NCBI GenBank assembly: GCA_018820205.1
Contig: JAHJOK010000016.1
Location: forward strand, 62,001 to 126,000
Reading direction: 5' to 3'
Length of the DNA: 64,000 nucleotides
Source of the DNA: Alphaproteobacteria bacterium
Lineage (GTDB): Bacteria; Pseudomonadota; Alphaproteobacteria; Caulobacterales; Caulobacteraceae
Numbering within the stretch: the stretch's first letter is position 1; every line of letters begins with the position of its first letter. The position numbers and the translations under genes were made by a program. Below the pieces are notes generated by a model, which did no database searches, had not been told where the DNA came from, and was given only the letters and a program-made list of their open reading frames with translations. This document shows positions 34,459 to 43,593 of the stretch, piece after piece.

Positions 34459-35378
34459 TGGACCGTCGCAGCCTGCTGGCCGCGATGGCCGCCCTGCCGT
34501 TTGCGGGCGCCGCCCGCGCGGATACGCTGGAGGCCGGCCGGCTGGTCGAATATCCGGACATGGCCTCGGCCCATGCGGCGACGCGCAACGTCACCGTCTG
34601 GCTGCCGCCCGGCTATGACGCGGGCGTCGACCGCCATCCGGTCCTCTACATGCACGACGGCCAGAACCTGTTCGACGCCGCCCGCGCGCCGTTCGGCGAA
34701 TGGGGCGTGGACGAGCATCTGACGCGGCTGATCGCGACGGGCCAGGTTCGCGCGCCGATCGTCGTCGGAGTGTGGAACACGCCGCTGCGCCTGCGTGAAT
34801 ATGTGCCCGCCGAACTGATCGCCGCCCTGCCCGAGACGACACGCGCCGACGTAGCGGCCATCTACGGCGGGCCGTCGTTGTCGGACGGGTATCTGCGGTT
34901 TCTGGTCGAGGAACTGAAGCCCCGGATCGACGCCGATTTTCGCACCCTGACGGGCCGCGACGATACGGTGATCGCCGGTTCGAGCATGGGCGGCCTGATC
35001 TCGCTCAGCGCCATGATGCGGTATCCCGATGTGTTCGGCGCGGCGGGCTGTCTGTCCACCCACTGGCCGCTGCGGCTGGACGCCTTGCAGGGCGAGGCGC
35101 TGGACACTTGGCGCGAGACGGTCGTCGCCGCCTGGTCCGGCGTCGTCGCCGCCGGCCTGCCCGATCCGGCCGCGCACCGGCTGTATTTCGATCGCGGCGA
35201 CGAGACGCTGGACGCCTTCTACGCCTTCTTCCAGTCGCGGATCGACCAGGTCGTGCGCGACGCCGGCTGGCCCGCCGACCGGTTCCGCACCCTGGTCTTC
35301 CCCGGCGCCGAGCACAACGAAGCCAGCTGGAACAGCCGGCTCGACGCCCCCCTGACCTTCCTCATTCCCCCTGCCTGA
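34455..35378 (+). CDS. Putative secreted esterase (alpha/beta hydrolase, esterase D/enterochelin-esterase type)
   Basis: This 307-aa alpha/beta hydrolase has the core HPVLYMHDGQNLFD, the nucleophile elbow GSSMGGLIS and a late histidine in GAEHNEASW. The N-terminus has a twin-arginine-type signal (DRRSLLAAMAALPFAGAARA), so export by Tat is likely. Genes of this kind often accompany glucan-degrading enzymes and may remove acyl groups from oligosaccharides, but the substrate here is unknown. Two consecutive ATG codons can start it; the first overlaps the MFS stop. Confidence 0.85.
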   Translation: MMDRRSLLAAMAALPFAGAARADTLEAGRLVEYPDMASAHAATRNVTVWLPPGYDAGVDRHPVLYMHDGQNLFDAARAPFGEWGVDEHLTRLIATGQVRAPIVVGVWNTPLRLREYVPAELIAALPETTRADVAAIYGGPSLSDGYLRFLVEELKPRIDADFRTLTGRDDTVIAGSSMGGLISLSAMMRYPDVFGAAGCLSTHWPLRLDALQGEALDTWRETVVAAWSGVVAAGLPDPAAHRLYFDRGDETLDAFYAFFQSRIDQVVRDAGWPADRFRTLVFPGAEHNEASWNSRLDAPLTFLIPPA

Positions 35379-35393
35379 CCGATGAGAGTTCCC

Positions 35394-37799
35394 ATGCGCC
35401 TGATGACCCGCCTGATGATGGGCGCCGCCCTGTTGAGCACCGGCGCCTGCGCCTCGATGTCCGAAATGACCGCTGCCGCCGACCCCGTTTCGGCCGCCGT
35501 CGTTCAGGCCGTGGCCCCCGGTGCGCCGGGCGAGACGCCGACCTGGTCGAACGCCGCCAAGACCGGGGTCGGCGCCTCGTACGAAGCCTATGTCGATGGC
35601 CAATACCGTGATGGAGGCCCGACCGGCGCGGTGTCGCGGGTCTGGTTCAGCATCGCCGACGGCGTCCTGACCGAGACCATGTACGGCCTCATCCACGAGG
35701 CCCAGATCAAGCAGATGCGGTTCGCGGTCATGACCGATACCGGCCTGTCGGTCGAGGGAACCGACACCACCAGCCGCACCGAATACCTGCACACGGACGC
35801 CGACGGCCGCCCCCTGTCGCCCGCCTATCGCATCGTCACGACCGACACGGCCGGGCGTTATGAGATCGAGAAGCGGATCTATATTGACCCGGATCGTCAG
35901 GCGCTGGTGGTGCGCGCCACGATCCGGGCGCTGAGCGGACCGGTGACGCCCTATCTGCTGCTGGAACCGCATATGGCCAATACCGGGGTGGCCGATCAGG
36001 GCATGGCTACGGTCAACGCCCTGACGGCGCTGGAAGGCGACGTCGCCCTGGCCCTTCGGCCGGATCAGCCATTCGAGGCGGCCAGCGTCGGTTTCGTCGG
36101 AACCTCGGACGGCCTGACGGACCTTGCGGACGGGCGGCTGGACAGCCGCTACACCTCGACCGGCGATCAGGGCGGCAACATCATGCTGACCGGCTCCCTG
36201 CCGCAGGTGGCCCGGGGCCAGAGCCTGAGCCGTGATTTCGTCATCGGCTTCGGCGCCGATCCGATGCAGGCCGAGGCGGCGGCGGACGGCGCCCTTGCGG
36301 CCGGCCTGGACGCGGTGCTGGCCAACTACAACGGCGAGGACGACGCGGTCGGTTGGGAGGATTACATCGCCTCCCTCAGCGAACTGCCGCGCATGGCCGA
36401 ACAGTCCACAGACGGCGGCAAGCTGGCCTATGCCTCGGCCCTGATGCTGAAGGTGCAGGAGGACCGGACGTACGCCGGCGCCCTGATCGCGTCGCTGTCC
36501 AACCCGTGGGGCGACACGGTGGACGCGACCCAGGCCTCGACCGGCTACAAGGCCGTGTGGCCGCGCGACTTCTATCAGGTGGCGATGGCCCTGATGGCGC
36601 TGGGCGATACGGAAACGCCGGTCGCCGCCTTCCGCTACCTGCCCCAGGTCCAGGTCGATGCGCAGACGCCCGGCAATAGCGGCGCCACCGGCTGGTTCCT
36701 GCAAAAGACCCACGTGGACGGCCAGATCGAATGGGTCGGGGTCCAGCTGGACCAGACGGCCATGCCGATCATGCTGGGCTGGAAACTGTGGAAGGCGGGC
36801 GAGATCTCGGACGCCGAGATGGCCACGATGTACGCCGCCATGATCAAGCCGGCCGCCGACTTCCTGGTCGACGGGGGCGTGATCGCCCTGGATTGGAACG
36901 ACCGGACCGTGACCCCGCCGTGGTCGCAGCAGGAGCGATGGGAGGAGCAGGAGGGCTATTCCCCCTCGACCACGGCCGCCGTCATCACAGGCCTGACCGT
37001 GGCCGCCGAGATCGCGCGGGCGTCGGGCGACGGAGCGTCCGCCGACCGCTATCAGGCCGCCGCCGACGACTATGCGTCAAAGGTCGAAACGCGGATGTTC
37101 ACCACCGAGGGGACGCTGGGCGACGGCGACTATTTCGTTCGGCTAAGCCGGAACGAGAACCCGAACGACCACGGCCTGCTGAGCGAGAACAACGGGCAGC
37201 CGGCCCTGCCGGAAGACCGGATCATCGACGGCGGCTTCCTGGAGCTGGTCCGCTATGGCGTGCGGGCGGCCGATGCGCCGTCGATCGTCGCGACCCTGCC
37301 GGAATACGACGACCAGTCGCGCGAGGACCGGCTGAGGGTTCGCTATGATTTCGGACCGGAGGGCGACACGACGCCGGGCTGGCGGCGCTACGGCAACGAC
37401 GGCTACGGCGAGAATGCCGAGACATCTGGAAATTATGGCGTCGGCGGCATGACGCCCGGCCAGCGCGGACGGGTCTGGCCCTTCTTCACCGGCGAGCGGG
37501 GTCATTATGAACTGGCGGCCCTGCTGGCCGACGGGACGCCGGACGCGGCCGCGATCGACCGCATCCGCCAGACCTATGTCCGGGGCATGGAGCGGTTCGC
37601 CAACGACGGCCTGCTGCTGCCGGAACAGGCCTGGGACGGGGTCGGCAAAACGCCCGACGGCTATGCGACCGGCCAGGGCACCAACTCGGCCACGCCCCTG
37701 GCCTGGACCCATGCGGAATATCTGAAGCTGCTGCGGTCCATCGCCGACCGGGCGGTGTGGGACCGCTATGCGCCGGTCGCGGACCGATACGGCCGCTAA
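35394..37799 (+). CDS. GH15 glucoamylase-type glucan 1,4-alpha-glucosidase, lipoprotein
   Basis: This 801-aa protein has a lipoprotein-like signal (LMMGAALLSTGACAS). A bacterial glucoamylase N-terminal beta domain (about residues 50-310) is followed by the (alpha/alpha)6 barrel of GH15. Key segments are TGYKAVWPRDFYQVAMALMA, the probable catalytic acid in EEQEGYSPSTTAAV, and RVWPFFTGERGHYEL. It releases glucose from maltooligosaccharide ends, probably in the periplasm. The second of two in-frame ATGs was chosen since GAGAG precedes it; the first lies 12 bp upstream. It is the last gene of the GH97-MFS-esterase-GH15 operon. Confidence 0.93.
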   Translation: MRLMTRLMMGAALLSTGACASMSEMTAAADPVSAAVVQAVAPGAPGETPTWSNAAKTGVGASYEAYVDGQYRDGGPTGAVSRVWFSIADGVLTETMYGLIHEAQIKQMRFAVMTDTGLSVEGTDTTSRTEYLHTDADGRPLSPAYRIVTTDTAGRYEIEKRIYIDPDRQALVVRATIRALSGPVTPYLLLEPHMANTGVADQGMATVNALTALEGDVALALRPDQPFEAASVGFVGTSDGLTDLADGRLDSRYTSTGDQGGNIMLTGSLPQVARGQSLSRDFVIGFGADPMQAEAAADGALAAGLDAVLANYNGEDDAVGWEDYIASLSELPRMAEQSTDGGKLAYASALMLKVQEDRTYAGALIASLSNPWGDTVDATQASTGYKAVWPRDFYQVAMALMALGDTETPVAAFRYLPQVQVDAQTPGNSGATGWFLQKTHVDGQIEWVGVQLDQTAMPIMLGWKLWKAGEISDAEMATMYAAMIKPAADFLVDGGVIALDWNDRTVTPPWSQQERWEEQEGYSPSTTAAVITGLTVAAEIARASGDGASADRYQAAADDYASKVETRMFTTEGTLGDGDYFVRLSRNENPNDHGLLSENNGQPALPEDRIIDGGFLELVRYGVRAADAPSIVATLPEYDDQSREDRLRVRYDFGPEGDTTPGWRRYGNDGYGENAETSGNYGVGGMTPGQRGRVWPFFTGERGHYELAALLADGTPDAAAIDRIRQTYVRGMERFANDGLLLPEQAWDGVGKTPDGYATGQGTNSATPLAWTHAEYLKLLRSIADRAVWDRYAPVADRYGR

Positions 37800-37820
37800 G
37801 GGCCGGGCGCACAACGAACA

Positions 37821-37848
37821 AGAGGCGCACCGTCGCCGGTGCGCCTCT
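37821..37848. terminator. Bidirectional hairpin terminator between GH15 and the TorF porin genes
   Basis: A perfect 12-bp GC-rich stem (AGAGGCGCACCG against CGGTGCGCCTCT) with loop TCGC lies 21 bases past the GH15 stop and 40 bases past the convergent porin stop. The T tract is weak on both sides. Confidence 0.65.
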
Positions 37849-37888
37849 CTCGGCGTTCTCAGGAAAACGCCGGCTCCGGGGAGGATCT

Positions 37889-38575
37889 CTAGAAGGCGGC
37901 CTTGATCGACGCCACGACCCGGGCCTCGGCGATGTCCGAACCCTTCACGTCGGTGTCGTGATACCGCAGGTCGAAGGTATAGACGTCGTTCAGGGCGTAG
38001 CCGACGCCGGCGTTCCAGGTCGTGTAGTCATCGCTGACATCCAGCGCCTGATAGCCGACCGCGCCCGAGATCGTGAACTTGTCGGCCGGTGCGAAGGCCA
38101 GGTTCGCTTCGTAGTAGACCGCCTCATCATCGGCGCCGAAGAAGTCCGGCGAATAGTAGACGACCGCGCCGGCGGAGACCGGACCCACGGCGCGCGAAAC
38201 GGCGGCCTTGTATTCCACATAGTTGTAGTCGGCGCCGGACGGCTCGTCGAAATACAGATAGCCCACGACGCCCAGGTCCAGCCCGAAGCCGGCGGCCTCG
38301 GTGCGGTAGCCGCCGTAGACGTCGAACTCGGCGCTGGTGTCGTCACCGAAATCGACGTTGGAAATCCACGCGCCGGCGTAGAAATTGCTGACCCCCAGAT
38401 CGACCCCGGCCTGGAAGGCGGGATCTTCGTCGGTCTGGCTGAAGCCGCGGAAGACGTAGTCGCTGGCGACCGCGGCGTTGAAGGCGACCTCGGCCTCCTG
38501 GGCCGTGGCGGCCCCTGCGAAGGCGAAGGTGGAAAGCGCGACGGCGAGCGCGGCGCAGGAAGCTTGAAGTCTCAT
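37889..38575 (-). CDS. TorF-family putative porin
   Basis: This 228-aa protein has a Sec signal peptide (cleavage near ATAQ). Its alternating-residue beta-barrel contains the family mark AAVASDYVFRGFSQTDEDPAFQAG and ends in a C-terminal phenylalanine. Proteins of this family (TIGR02001) are often encoded next to ammonium transporters and glnK, so an outer-membrane role in nitrogen uptake is plausible but unproven. It lies 83 bp after amt on the same strand with a hairpin between them. Confidence 0.9.
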   Translation of the reverse strand: MRLQASCAALAVALSTFAFAGAATAQEAEVAFNAAVASDYVFRGFSQTDEDPAFQAGVDLGVSNFYAGAWISNVDFGDDTSAEFDVYGGYRTEAAGFGLDLGVVGYLYFDEPSGADYNYVEYKAAVSRAVGPVSAGAVVYYSPDFFGADDEAVYYEANLAFAPADKFTISGAVGYQALDVSDDYTTWNAGVGYALNDVYTFDLRYHDTDVKGSDIAEARVVASIKAAF

Positions 38576-38617
38576 CTCGATAATCCCCGTGTTTTTGATT
38601 TGTTGGTGGGAGGTGAA

Positions 38618-38648
38618 GACCGGACGCGAGGGAGGAACGCGCCCGGCC
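38618..38648 (-). other. Intercistronic hairpin between amt and the TorF porin gene
   Basis: In the transcript, an 11-bp stem (GGCCGGGCGCG with CGCGTCCGGTC, two G-U pairs) and a 9-base loop start 10 bases after the amt stop. No T tract follows, so it looks more like an RNA-stabilising or partial-termination structure than a strong terminator. Confidence 0.5.
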
Positions 38649-38658
38649 TTTCCGTGGA

Positions 38659-40128
38659 TCAGGCTTCGACGCCTTCTCCGTGCAGGGTGGTGTCCAGACC
38701 TTCGGCTTCCTGCGCGTCTGTGACACGAAGCCCGGTGGTGAACTTGCAGATCAGCAGGATCACGAAGGTGCCGACGGCGGAGTAGGCGATCGTCCAGGCC
38801 AGGCCCAGAGCCTGGACCGGGATGTTGGCGCCTTCACCCAGGCTGTTGATCGCGGTCGTGGCGAACACGCCGGTCAGCAGGGCGCCGATCAGACCGCCCG
38901 CGCCGTGGATGCCGAAGGCGTCCAGGCTGTCGTCGTAACGGAGCAGTTTCTTGATCCACACCGACGAGACGTAGCAGACCGGTCCTGCGATCAGGCCGAT
39001 GATGACCGCACCCTTGGGATCGACGAAACCGGCGGCCGGGGTGATGGCGACCAGACCGGCGACGACGCCGGACAGCATGCCGATCAGCGACACCTTCTTC
39101 TTCTCGATGACCTCGATGATCTTCCAGGTCAGGGCGGCTGCGGCTGCGGCCAGGATGGTGTTGAGCAGGGCCACGGCCATCAGGTCGTTGGCGGCGCCCG
39201 CCGAGCCGGCGTTGAAGCCGATCCAGCCGACCAGCAGAAGCGAGGCGCCGATCATGGTCAGCACCGGGTTGTGCGCGGTGATGGGCTCGGTTCCGTAGCC
39301 TTTGCGGCGACCCAGGAAGATGGCGCAGACCAGACCCGCGACGCCCGAGTTGACGTGAACGACCGCGCCGCCGGCGAAGTCCAGCACGCCGGCCGAACCC
39401 AGGAAGCCGCCGCCCCAGACCCAGTGGCAGATCGGCGCATAGACCAGCAGCGACCACAGGGCCGTGAACAGCAGCAGCGCCGAGTATTTGAAGCGCTCGG
39501 CGAAGGCCCCGGTGATCAGGGCGGGCGTGATGATGGCGAAGGTCATCTGGAACGAGATGAACAGGAACTCGGGGATGCCCGGCAGCAGGCTGTTTGCCGT
39601 CGCCAGCGAAACCCCGTTCAGGAACAGGGCGTCGAACCCGCCGATATAGGGTTGAAGCGCCGCGTCGGAGTTGGCGCTGAACGCGATCGAATAACCGGCG
39701 ATGAACCAGACCAGGGTCACGACGGCGAACACGCCGACCGACTGGGTGATGGTGGCCACCACGTTCTTGCGGCGAACCATGCCGCCATAGAACAGAGCCA
39801 GGCCGGGCAAGGTCATCAGCAGGACCAGGGCGGTCGAGGTGCCCAGCCAGCCGGTGCCCGCGGCGTCCAGTTCCAGCGCGGCCTGGTGGGCCATCAGGGC
39901 CGGGGCCGGTTCTTCGGGTTCGGCCTCCGCCGTGGTGGTCGCGGCGGCTCCGGAACCGGAGTTGTCGACGATATCGACGGGCGCCTCGGGCTCTGCGGCC
40001 GGCGCGGCGGCCTCGACCGGCGCGGGCGTCGCCGCCTCTTGGGCGAATGCCCCGCCTGCGTAGAACAGGCCTATGGTTAGAAGCAAAAGGGCGAGAAGCC
40101 CTGGTAGCCGATTCACGAACTGCGACAT
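38659..40128 (-). CDS. amt: Ammonium transporter Amt with cleavable signal peptide
   Basis: This 489-aa channel has a signal peptide (GLLALLLLTIGLFYAGGAFAQ) and a 45-residue Ala/Pro/Glu-rich periplasmic spacer before the eleven-helix Amt core. Family segments are GLALFYGGMVRRKNVVATI, FAIITPALITGAFAERF, YAPICHWVWGGGFL (first pore His) and DAFGIHGAGGLIGAL (second pore His). It is clearly related to the partial Amt at the left edge of the window, but that one lacks the signal and spacer. No glnK gene lies on either side, although this family pair (amt, TorF) usually brackets one. The 193-bp upstream region is AT-rich and probably holds nitrogen control sites. Confidence 0.96.
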   Translation of the reverse strand: MSQFVNRLPGLLALLLLTIGLFYAGGAFAQEAATPAPVEAAAPAAEPEAPVDIVDNSGSGAAATTTAEAEPEEPAPALMAHQAALELDAAGTGWLGTSTALVLLMTLPGLALFYGGMVRRKNVVATITQSVGVFAVVTLVWFIAGYSIAFSANSDAALQPYIGGFDALFLNGVSLATANSLLPGIPEFLFISFQMTFAIITPALITGAFAERFKYSALLLFTALWSLLVYAPICHWVWGGGFLGSAGVLDFAGGAVVHVNSGVAGLVCAIFLGRRKGYGTEPITAHNPVLTMIGASLLLVGWIGFNAGSAGAANDLMAVALLNTILAAAAAALTWKIIEVIEKKKVSLIGMLSGVVAGLVAITPAAGFVDPKGAVIIGLIAGPVCYVSSVWIKKLLRYDDSLDAFGIHGAGGLIGALLTGVFATTAINSLGEGANIPVQALGLAWTIAYSAVGTFVILLICKFTTGLRVTDAQEAEGLDTTLHGEGVEA

Positions 40129-40321
40129 GGATGCATCCCCCTGTGTGATCTCGCAGTTGCGAACTGTTTACTGCAAAGTCGGGGGACGCAAGAGGGTCTG
40201 CCGTATTCGGCGCAATTTTCGTGTCCGTGTCGTGCGTTACACAATCACTTACGGCAAAATATTACCTTGACCATAGCTGCGATGCACAATTTTTCTGTGT
40301 GCGGGGAGTGTGACGAAATCA
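40129..40321. other. Upstream region of the second amt gene and downstream of leuB
   Basis: No gene is seen. The stretch is markedly AT-richer than its surroundings and contains a GG-N11-GC motif on the minus strand (40212-40227) that misses the sigma-54 spacing by one base. TGCAC (40283-40287) and GTGCG (40299-40303) resemble widely spaced NtrC half-sites. The leuB stop lies at its far end without an obvious terminator. Confidence 0.35.
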
Positions 40322-41422
40322 TTAACCCCAGTGCATCTGGACCCGGTGCGCGGCCGCCCAGTGGATGGCGCGGATGGCGTCGATGATCGCCTCGGCCGCC
40401 GCGCGTGTGCCCAGTTCGCCACCCAGGTCCGCCGTCGTGGCGCCGGCCGCCAGTACCGCCGCGACCGCCGCCTCGATCGAGGTGGCTTCGTCGTCCAGGT
40501 TCAGACTGTGGCGCAGCATCATCGCGGCCGACAGGATGGTTCCGACCGGATTGGCCAGATCCTGACCCGCGATGTCGGGGGCGGAGCCGTGGATCGGCTC
40601 GAACAGGCCCGGTCCGGATTCTCCCAGGGACGCGGACGGCAACAGGCCGATCGATCCCCCCAGCACCGAAATCTCGTCCGACAGGATGTCACCGAACATG
40701 TTCTCGGTCAGGATGACGTCGTATTCGCGCGGCTTCCTGATCAGGTGCATGGCCATGGAGTCGACCAGGGCATGCTCCAGCTGGACCTGCGGGAACTCCT
40801 CGGCATGGATGCGGGTGACGACCTCGCGCCACAGCCTCGACGTCTCCATCACATTGGCCTTGTCGACCGAGGTGACCTTGCCGCGCCGTTGCAGGGCCGT
40901 CTTGAAGGCGGCCCGCGCGACCCGCTCGATCTCGGGAACCGTATAGATGCACAGGTCCGAGGCCATCGTGTCGGTGCGGGTCTTCTCGCCGAAATAGACC
41001 CCGCCGGTCAGTTCGCGGAAGACGATCAGATCGACGCCCTCGACGATCTCTTTCTTCAAGGGCGAGCGGTGCGCCAGCACCGGCGAAACCTGCAGCGGAC
41101 GCAGGTTGGCGAACAGGCCCATGGCCTTGCGGATGCCCAGAAGGCCTTCTTCGGGACGCCGCTTCTGGCCATCCCATTTCGGCCCGCCGACCGCACCCAG
41201 CAGCACGCCATCGGCCGCCAGACAGGCCTCGGTCGTTTCGGGCGGCAGGGGGTCGCCGGTCGCATCGATCGCCGCCCCGCCGATCAGATGCTCGCTGAAC
41301 TGGAAGGTGTGACCATAGAAGTCGCCGATGACGCGCAGCACGTCCTTGGCCGCCGCCGTGACCTCGGGACCGACGCCGTCGCCCGGCAACAGCACGATGT
41401 TGTAGGTCTGGGGGTTCGTCAT
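40322..41422 (-). CDS. leuB: 3-isopropylmalate dehydrogenase
   Basis: This 366-aa enzyme oxidises and decarboxylates 3-isopropylmalate with NAD+ in leucine synthesis. Family signatures are NIVLLPGDGVGPEV, AVGGPKWD, LFANLRPLQ, ELTGGVYFGE, the Mg2+ site in TENMFGDILSDE, and GLFEPIHGSAPDIAGQDLANP. Length is normal. Its ATG overlaps the leuD stop by one base (TGATG). It is the last gene of the ilv-leu superoperon. The open frame extends upstream into leuD and is not used. Confidence 0.97.
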   Translation of the reverse strand: MTNPQTYNIVLLPGDGVGPEVTAAAKDVLRVIGDFYGHTFQFSEHLIGGAAIDATGDPLPPETTEACLAADGVLLGAVGGPKWDGQKRRPEEGLLGIRKAMGLFANLRPLQVSPVLAHRSPLKKEIVEGVDLIVFRELTGGVYFGEKTRTDTMASDLCIYTVPEIERVARAAFKTALQRRGKVTSVDKANVMETSRLWREVVTRIHAEEFPQVQLEHALVDSMAMHLIRKPREYDVILTENMFGDILSDEISVLGGSIGLLPSASLGESGPGLFEPIHGSAPDIAGQDLANPVGTILSAAMMLRHSLNLDDEATSIEAAVAAVLAAGATTADLGGELGTRAAAEAIIDAIRAIHWAAAHRVQMHWG

Positions 41423-42021
41423 CACGCGGGCTCCGGGGAGTGGGCTTGTTCGTACTGTTCGATGGCGGGCATGGCCTTCTGCAGCCACCCCAGGGTGTCG
41501 ACGCCGTCCAGCAGGCACTGGCGGGCGAACGGTTCGACGGAGAATGACACCGGCGCATGGTTGCCGCGCCGGACCTCGCCCGCCTCCAGGTCGATGGTCA
41601 CGACCTGCTCGGGATTGGCGACCAGATCGTCCCAGGTCGCCTGGTCGACGACGACAGGCAGGAAGCCGTTCTTCAGCGCGTTCGAGGTGAAGATGTCGGC
41701 GATCGAGGTCGAGATCACGGCGCGGAATCCATAGTCGTACAGAGCCCACGGCGCATGTTCGCGCGACGAGCCGCAGCCGAAATTGTCGCCGGCCACCAGG
41801 ATGCGGTGCTCGGCCGGATCGATGCGGTTCAGCACCGCCTCGGGCCGCGCCGAACCGTCCGCCTCATAGCGCCAGTCGTAGAAGGCCTTTGCCCCCAGGC
41901 CCGTCGTCTCGGTCGTGGTCAGGAACCGCGCCGGAATGATCTGGTCGGTGTCGATATTGGCCTGAGTCAGGACCAGGGTGCGCGACTGCAAAACCTTCAG
42001 CGGCTCAGGCACTTTTATCAC
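41422..42021 (-). CDS. leuD: 3-isopropylmalate dehydratase small subunit
   Basis: This protein of about 199 aa, together with LeuC, isomerises 2- to 3-isopropylmalate. It shows NIDTDQIIPARFL, DNFGCGSSREHAPWAL and NALKNGFLPVV, and the length is normal. The start is ambiguous: a GTG at 42021, only 5 bases from the edge of a palindromic repeat, or a second in-frame GTG at 42012. Either fits homologues. The longer open frame, beginning with repeat-encoded AHRTGSPPSRGCT, is an artefact of reading through the repeat. No ATG is available, so the repeat insertion may have replaced the original start region. Confidence 0.93.
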   Translation of the reverse strand: MIKVPEPLKVLQSRTLVLTQANIDTDQIIPARFLTTTETTGLGAKAFYDWRYEADGSARPEAVLNRIDPAEHRILVAGDNFGCGSSREHAPWALYDYGFRAVISTSIADIFTSNALKNGFLPVVVDQATWDDLVANPEQVVTIDLEAGEVRRGNHAPVSFSVEPFARQCLLDGVDTLGWLQKAMPAIEQYEQAHSPEPA

Positions 42022-42025
42022 CGTG

Positions 42026-42144
42026 CATCCCCGCGAAGGCGGGGACCCAGTTCTGTGGGCGATCATCGCCAACGGTTTTGCTTTGACAGCCATCCAGCGC
42101 ACCATGCCTCATAAAAGCACTGGGTCCCCGCCTTCGCGGGGATG
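42026..42144. repeat. 119-bp inverted-repeat element between leuC and leuD
   Basis: Perfect 26-base terminal inverted repeats (42026-42051 and 42119-42144; core CCCCGCGAAGGCGGGG then ACCCAGT) enclose a 67-base interior. The reverse complement matches the element at 43594-43712 in total length and at roughly 40 of 67 interior positions by hand count. It is a small non-autonomous element without an ORF. Confidence 0.9.
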
Positions 42145-42161
42145 AACGGCACAGAGTGTGA

Positions 42162-43580
42162 TCACGCATCGACCGCCTCCGACAGATAGACGCGCGGATC
42201 GGTCAGCACCCCGGCGATGGCGCTGGCCGCCGCCGTGGCAGGGCTGGCCAGGATGGTGCGGGCGCCCTTGCCCTGACGGCCTTCAAAATTGCGGTTGGAT
42301 GTCGAGACGGCCAGCTGGCCCGGGGCGACGAAATCCCCATTCATGGCGATGCACATCGAACAGCCCGGGATGCGCCATTCCGCGCCCGCCTCGGTGAAGA
42401 CGTGGTGCAGGCCTTCGGCCTCCGCATCGCGACGCACGGCCTCGGAGCCCGGGACGACCAGCATCCGCACCCCTGACTTGACCTTGCGGCCGCGCAGCAC
42501 CTCGGCGGCGGCGCGCAGGTCGGGCAGACGCCCGTTGGTGCAGGAGCCGATGAAGACGACATCCACGGCTTGCGTCGTCGTCGTCTCCCCGGCCGCGAAG
42601 CCCATGTAGGCCAGGGCCTTGCGGTCGCTGTCCGACCGGGGTTCGGGCACGCGGCTGCCGATCGGCGAGCCTGCGTCCGGCGTCGTGCCCCAGGTCGCCA
42701 TGGGGCGGATAGCGGCGCCGTCCAGCACGATCTCGGCGTCGAAGGTCGCGGCCGGATCGCTCGCCAGCGTCAGCCATTCGGCGGCCTTCGCCTCATAGGC
42801 CGCGCCCTGCGGCACATGCTTTCTGCCGCGCAGCCAGTCGATGGTCTTGGCGTCCGGGGCGATCATGCCCGCGCGCGCGCCGGCCTCGATCGACATGTTG
42901 CACAGGGTCATCCGCCCTTCCATGTCCAGCGCCCGCACCGCCGCGCCCGCATATTCGATGACGAAGCCGGTGCCGCCGCCGAAGCCCAGTTCGGCGATGA
43001 CGGCCAGGGCCACGTCCTTGCCCGACACGCCGGGCTCCAGCGCGCCGTTCACGGTCACGCGCATGGCTTTCGACTTGCGCTGCAACAGGCACTGGGTCGC
43101 CAGAACATGGCCGACCTCCGAGGTGCCGATGCCGAAGGCCAAGGCCCCGAAGGCGCCGTGGGTCGCCGTATGGCTGTCGCCGCAGACGACGGTCATGCCC
43201 GGCTGGGTCAGGCCCAGCTCAGGTCCCATGACATGGACCACGCCTCGATCCTCGGAGGCCCACCCAGCCAGCGAAATGCCGTGCCGCTCGCAGTTGGCCT
43301 CCAGCCGATGCACCTGGGCCTCGGCCTCGGCGGTGACATAGGGTTTCCGGCCATCCGCCCCCTCGGGCAGGGTCGGGGTCGAATGGTCCAGGGTGGCGAA
43401 GGTCCGGTCGGGGCGGCGAACCTTCAGCCCCCGGCTTTCGATCTCGGTGAAGGCCTGGGGGCTGGTGACCTCGTGGACCAGATGCAGGTCGACATAGAGG
43501 ACGCCCGGGGTCTCGGCGGTTTCAGCGACGACGACGTGCCGGTCCCAGACCTTGTCGAACAGGGTGCGGGGCTCAGACAC
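42162..43580 (-). CDS. leuC: 3-isopropylmalate dehydratase large subunit
   Basis: This 472-aa aconitase-family subunit carries the 4Fe-4S cluster. Cluster cysteines are in IGSCTNGR and [12 protein letters not shown]; other marks are [28 protein letters not shown] and [12 protein letters not shown]. The GTG start (GTGTCTGAGCCC) follows a GGAG site with a 6-base gap. The frame stays open upstream only through the neighbouring repeat and is not used there. It is flanked on both sides by copies of the same 119-bp element in opposite orientation, which break the tight gene packing seen elsewhere in this operon. Confidence 0.96.
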   Translation of the reverse strand: MSEPRTLFDKVWDRHVVVAETAETPGVLYVDLHLVHEVTSPQAFTEIESRGLKVRRPDRTFATLDHSTPTLPEGADGRKPYVTAEAEAQVHRLEANCERHGISLAGWASEDRGVVHVMGPELGLTQPGMTVVCGDSHTATHGAFGALAFGIGTSEVGHVLATQCLLQRKSKAMRVTVNGALEPGVSGKDVALAVIAELGFGGGTGFVIEYAGAAVRALDMEGRMTLCNMSIEAGARAGMIAPDAKTIDWLRGRKHVPQGAAYEAKAAEWLTLASDPAATFDAEIVLDGAAIRPMATWGTTPDAGSPIGSRVPEPRSDSDRKALAYMGFAAGETTTTQAVDVVFIGSCTNGRLPDLRAAAEVLRGRKVKSGVRMLVVPGSEAVRRDAEAEGLHHVFTEAGAEWRIPGCSMCIAMNGDFVAPGQLAVSTSNRNFEGRQGKGARTILASPATAAASAIAGVLTDPRVYLSEAVDA

Positions 43581-43593
43581 AACCCACTCCGTG

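Noticed and set aside
40212-40227. Possible sigma-54 promoter upstream of the second amt (GG-N11-GC on the minus strand)
   Set aside because: Sigma-54 promoters need 10 bases between the GG and GC elements; here there are 11, and the -24 element is not TGGCAC.
42022-42105. N-terminal extension of leuD (and similarly of leuC at 43581-43634) from an upstream ATG
   Set aside because: The extra residues are the translated palindromic repeat (for example TGSPPSRGCT), seen in both genes only because the repeat lies upstream.
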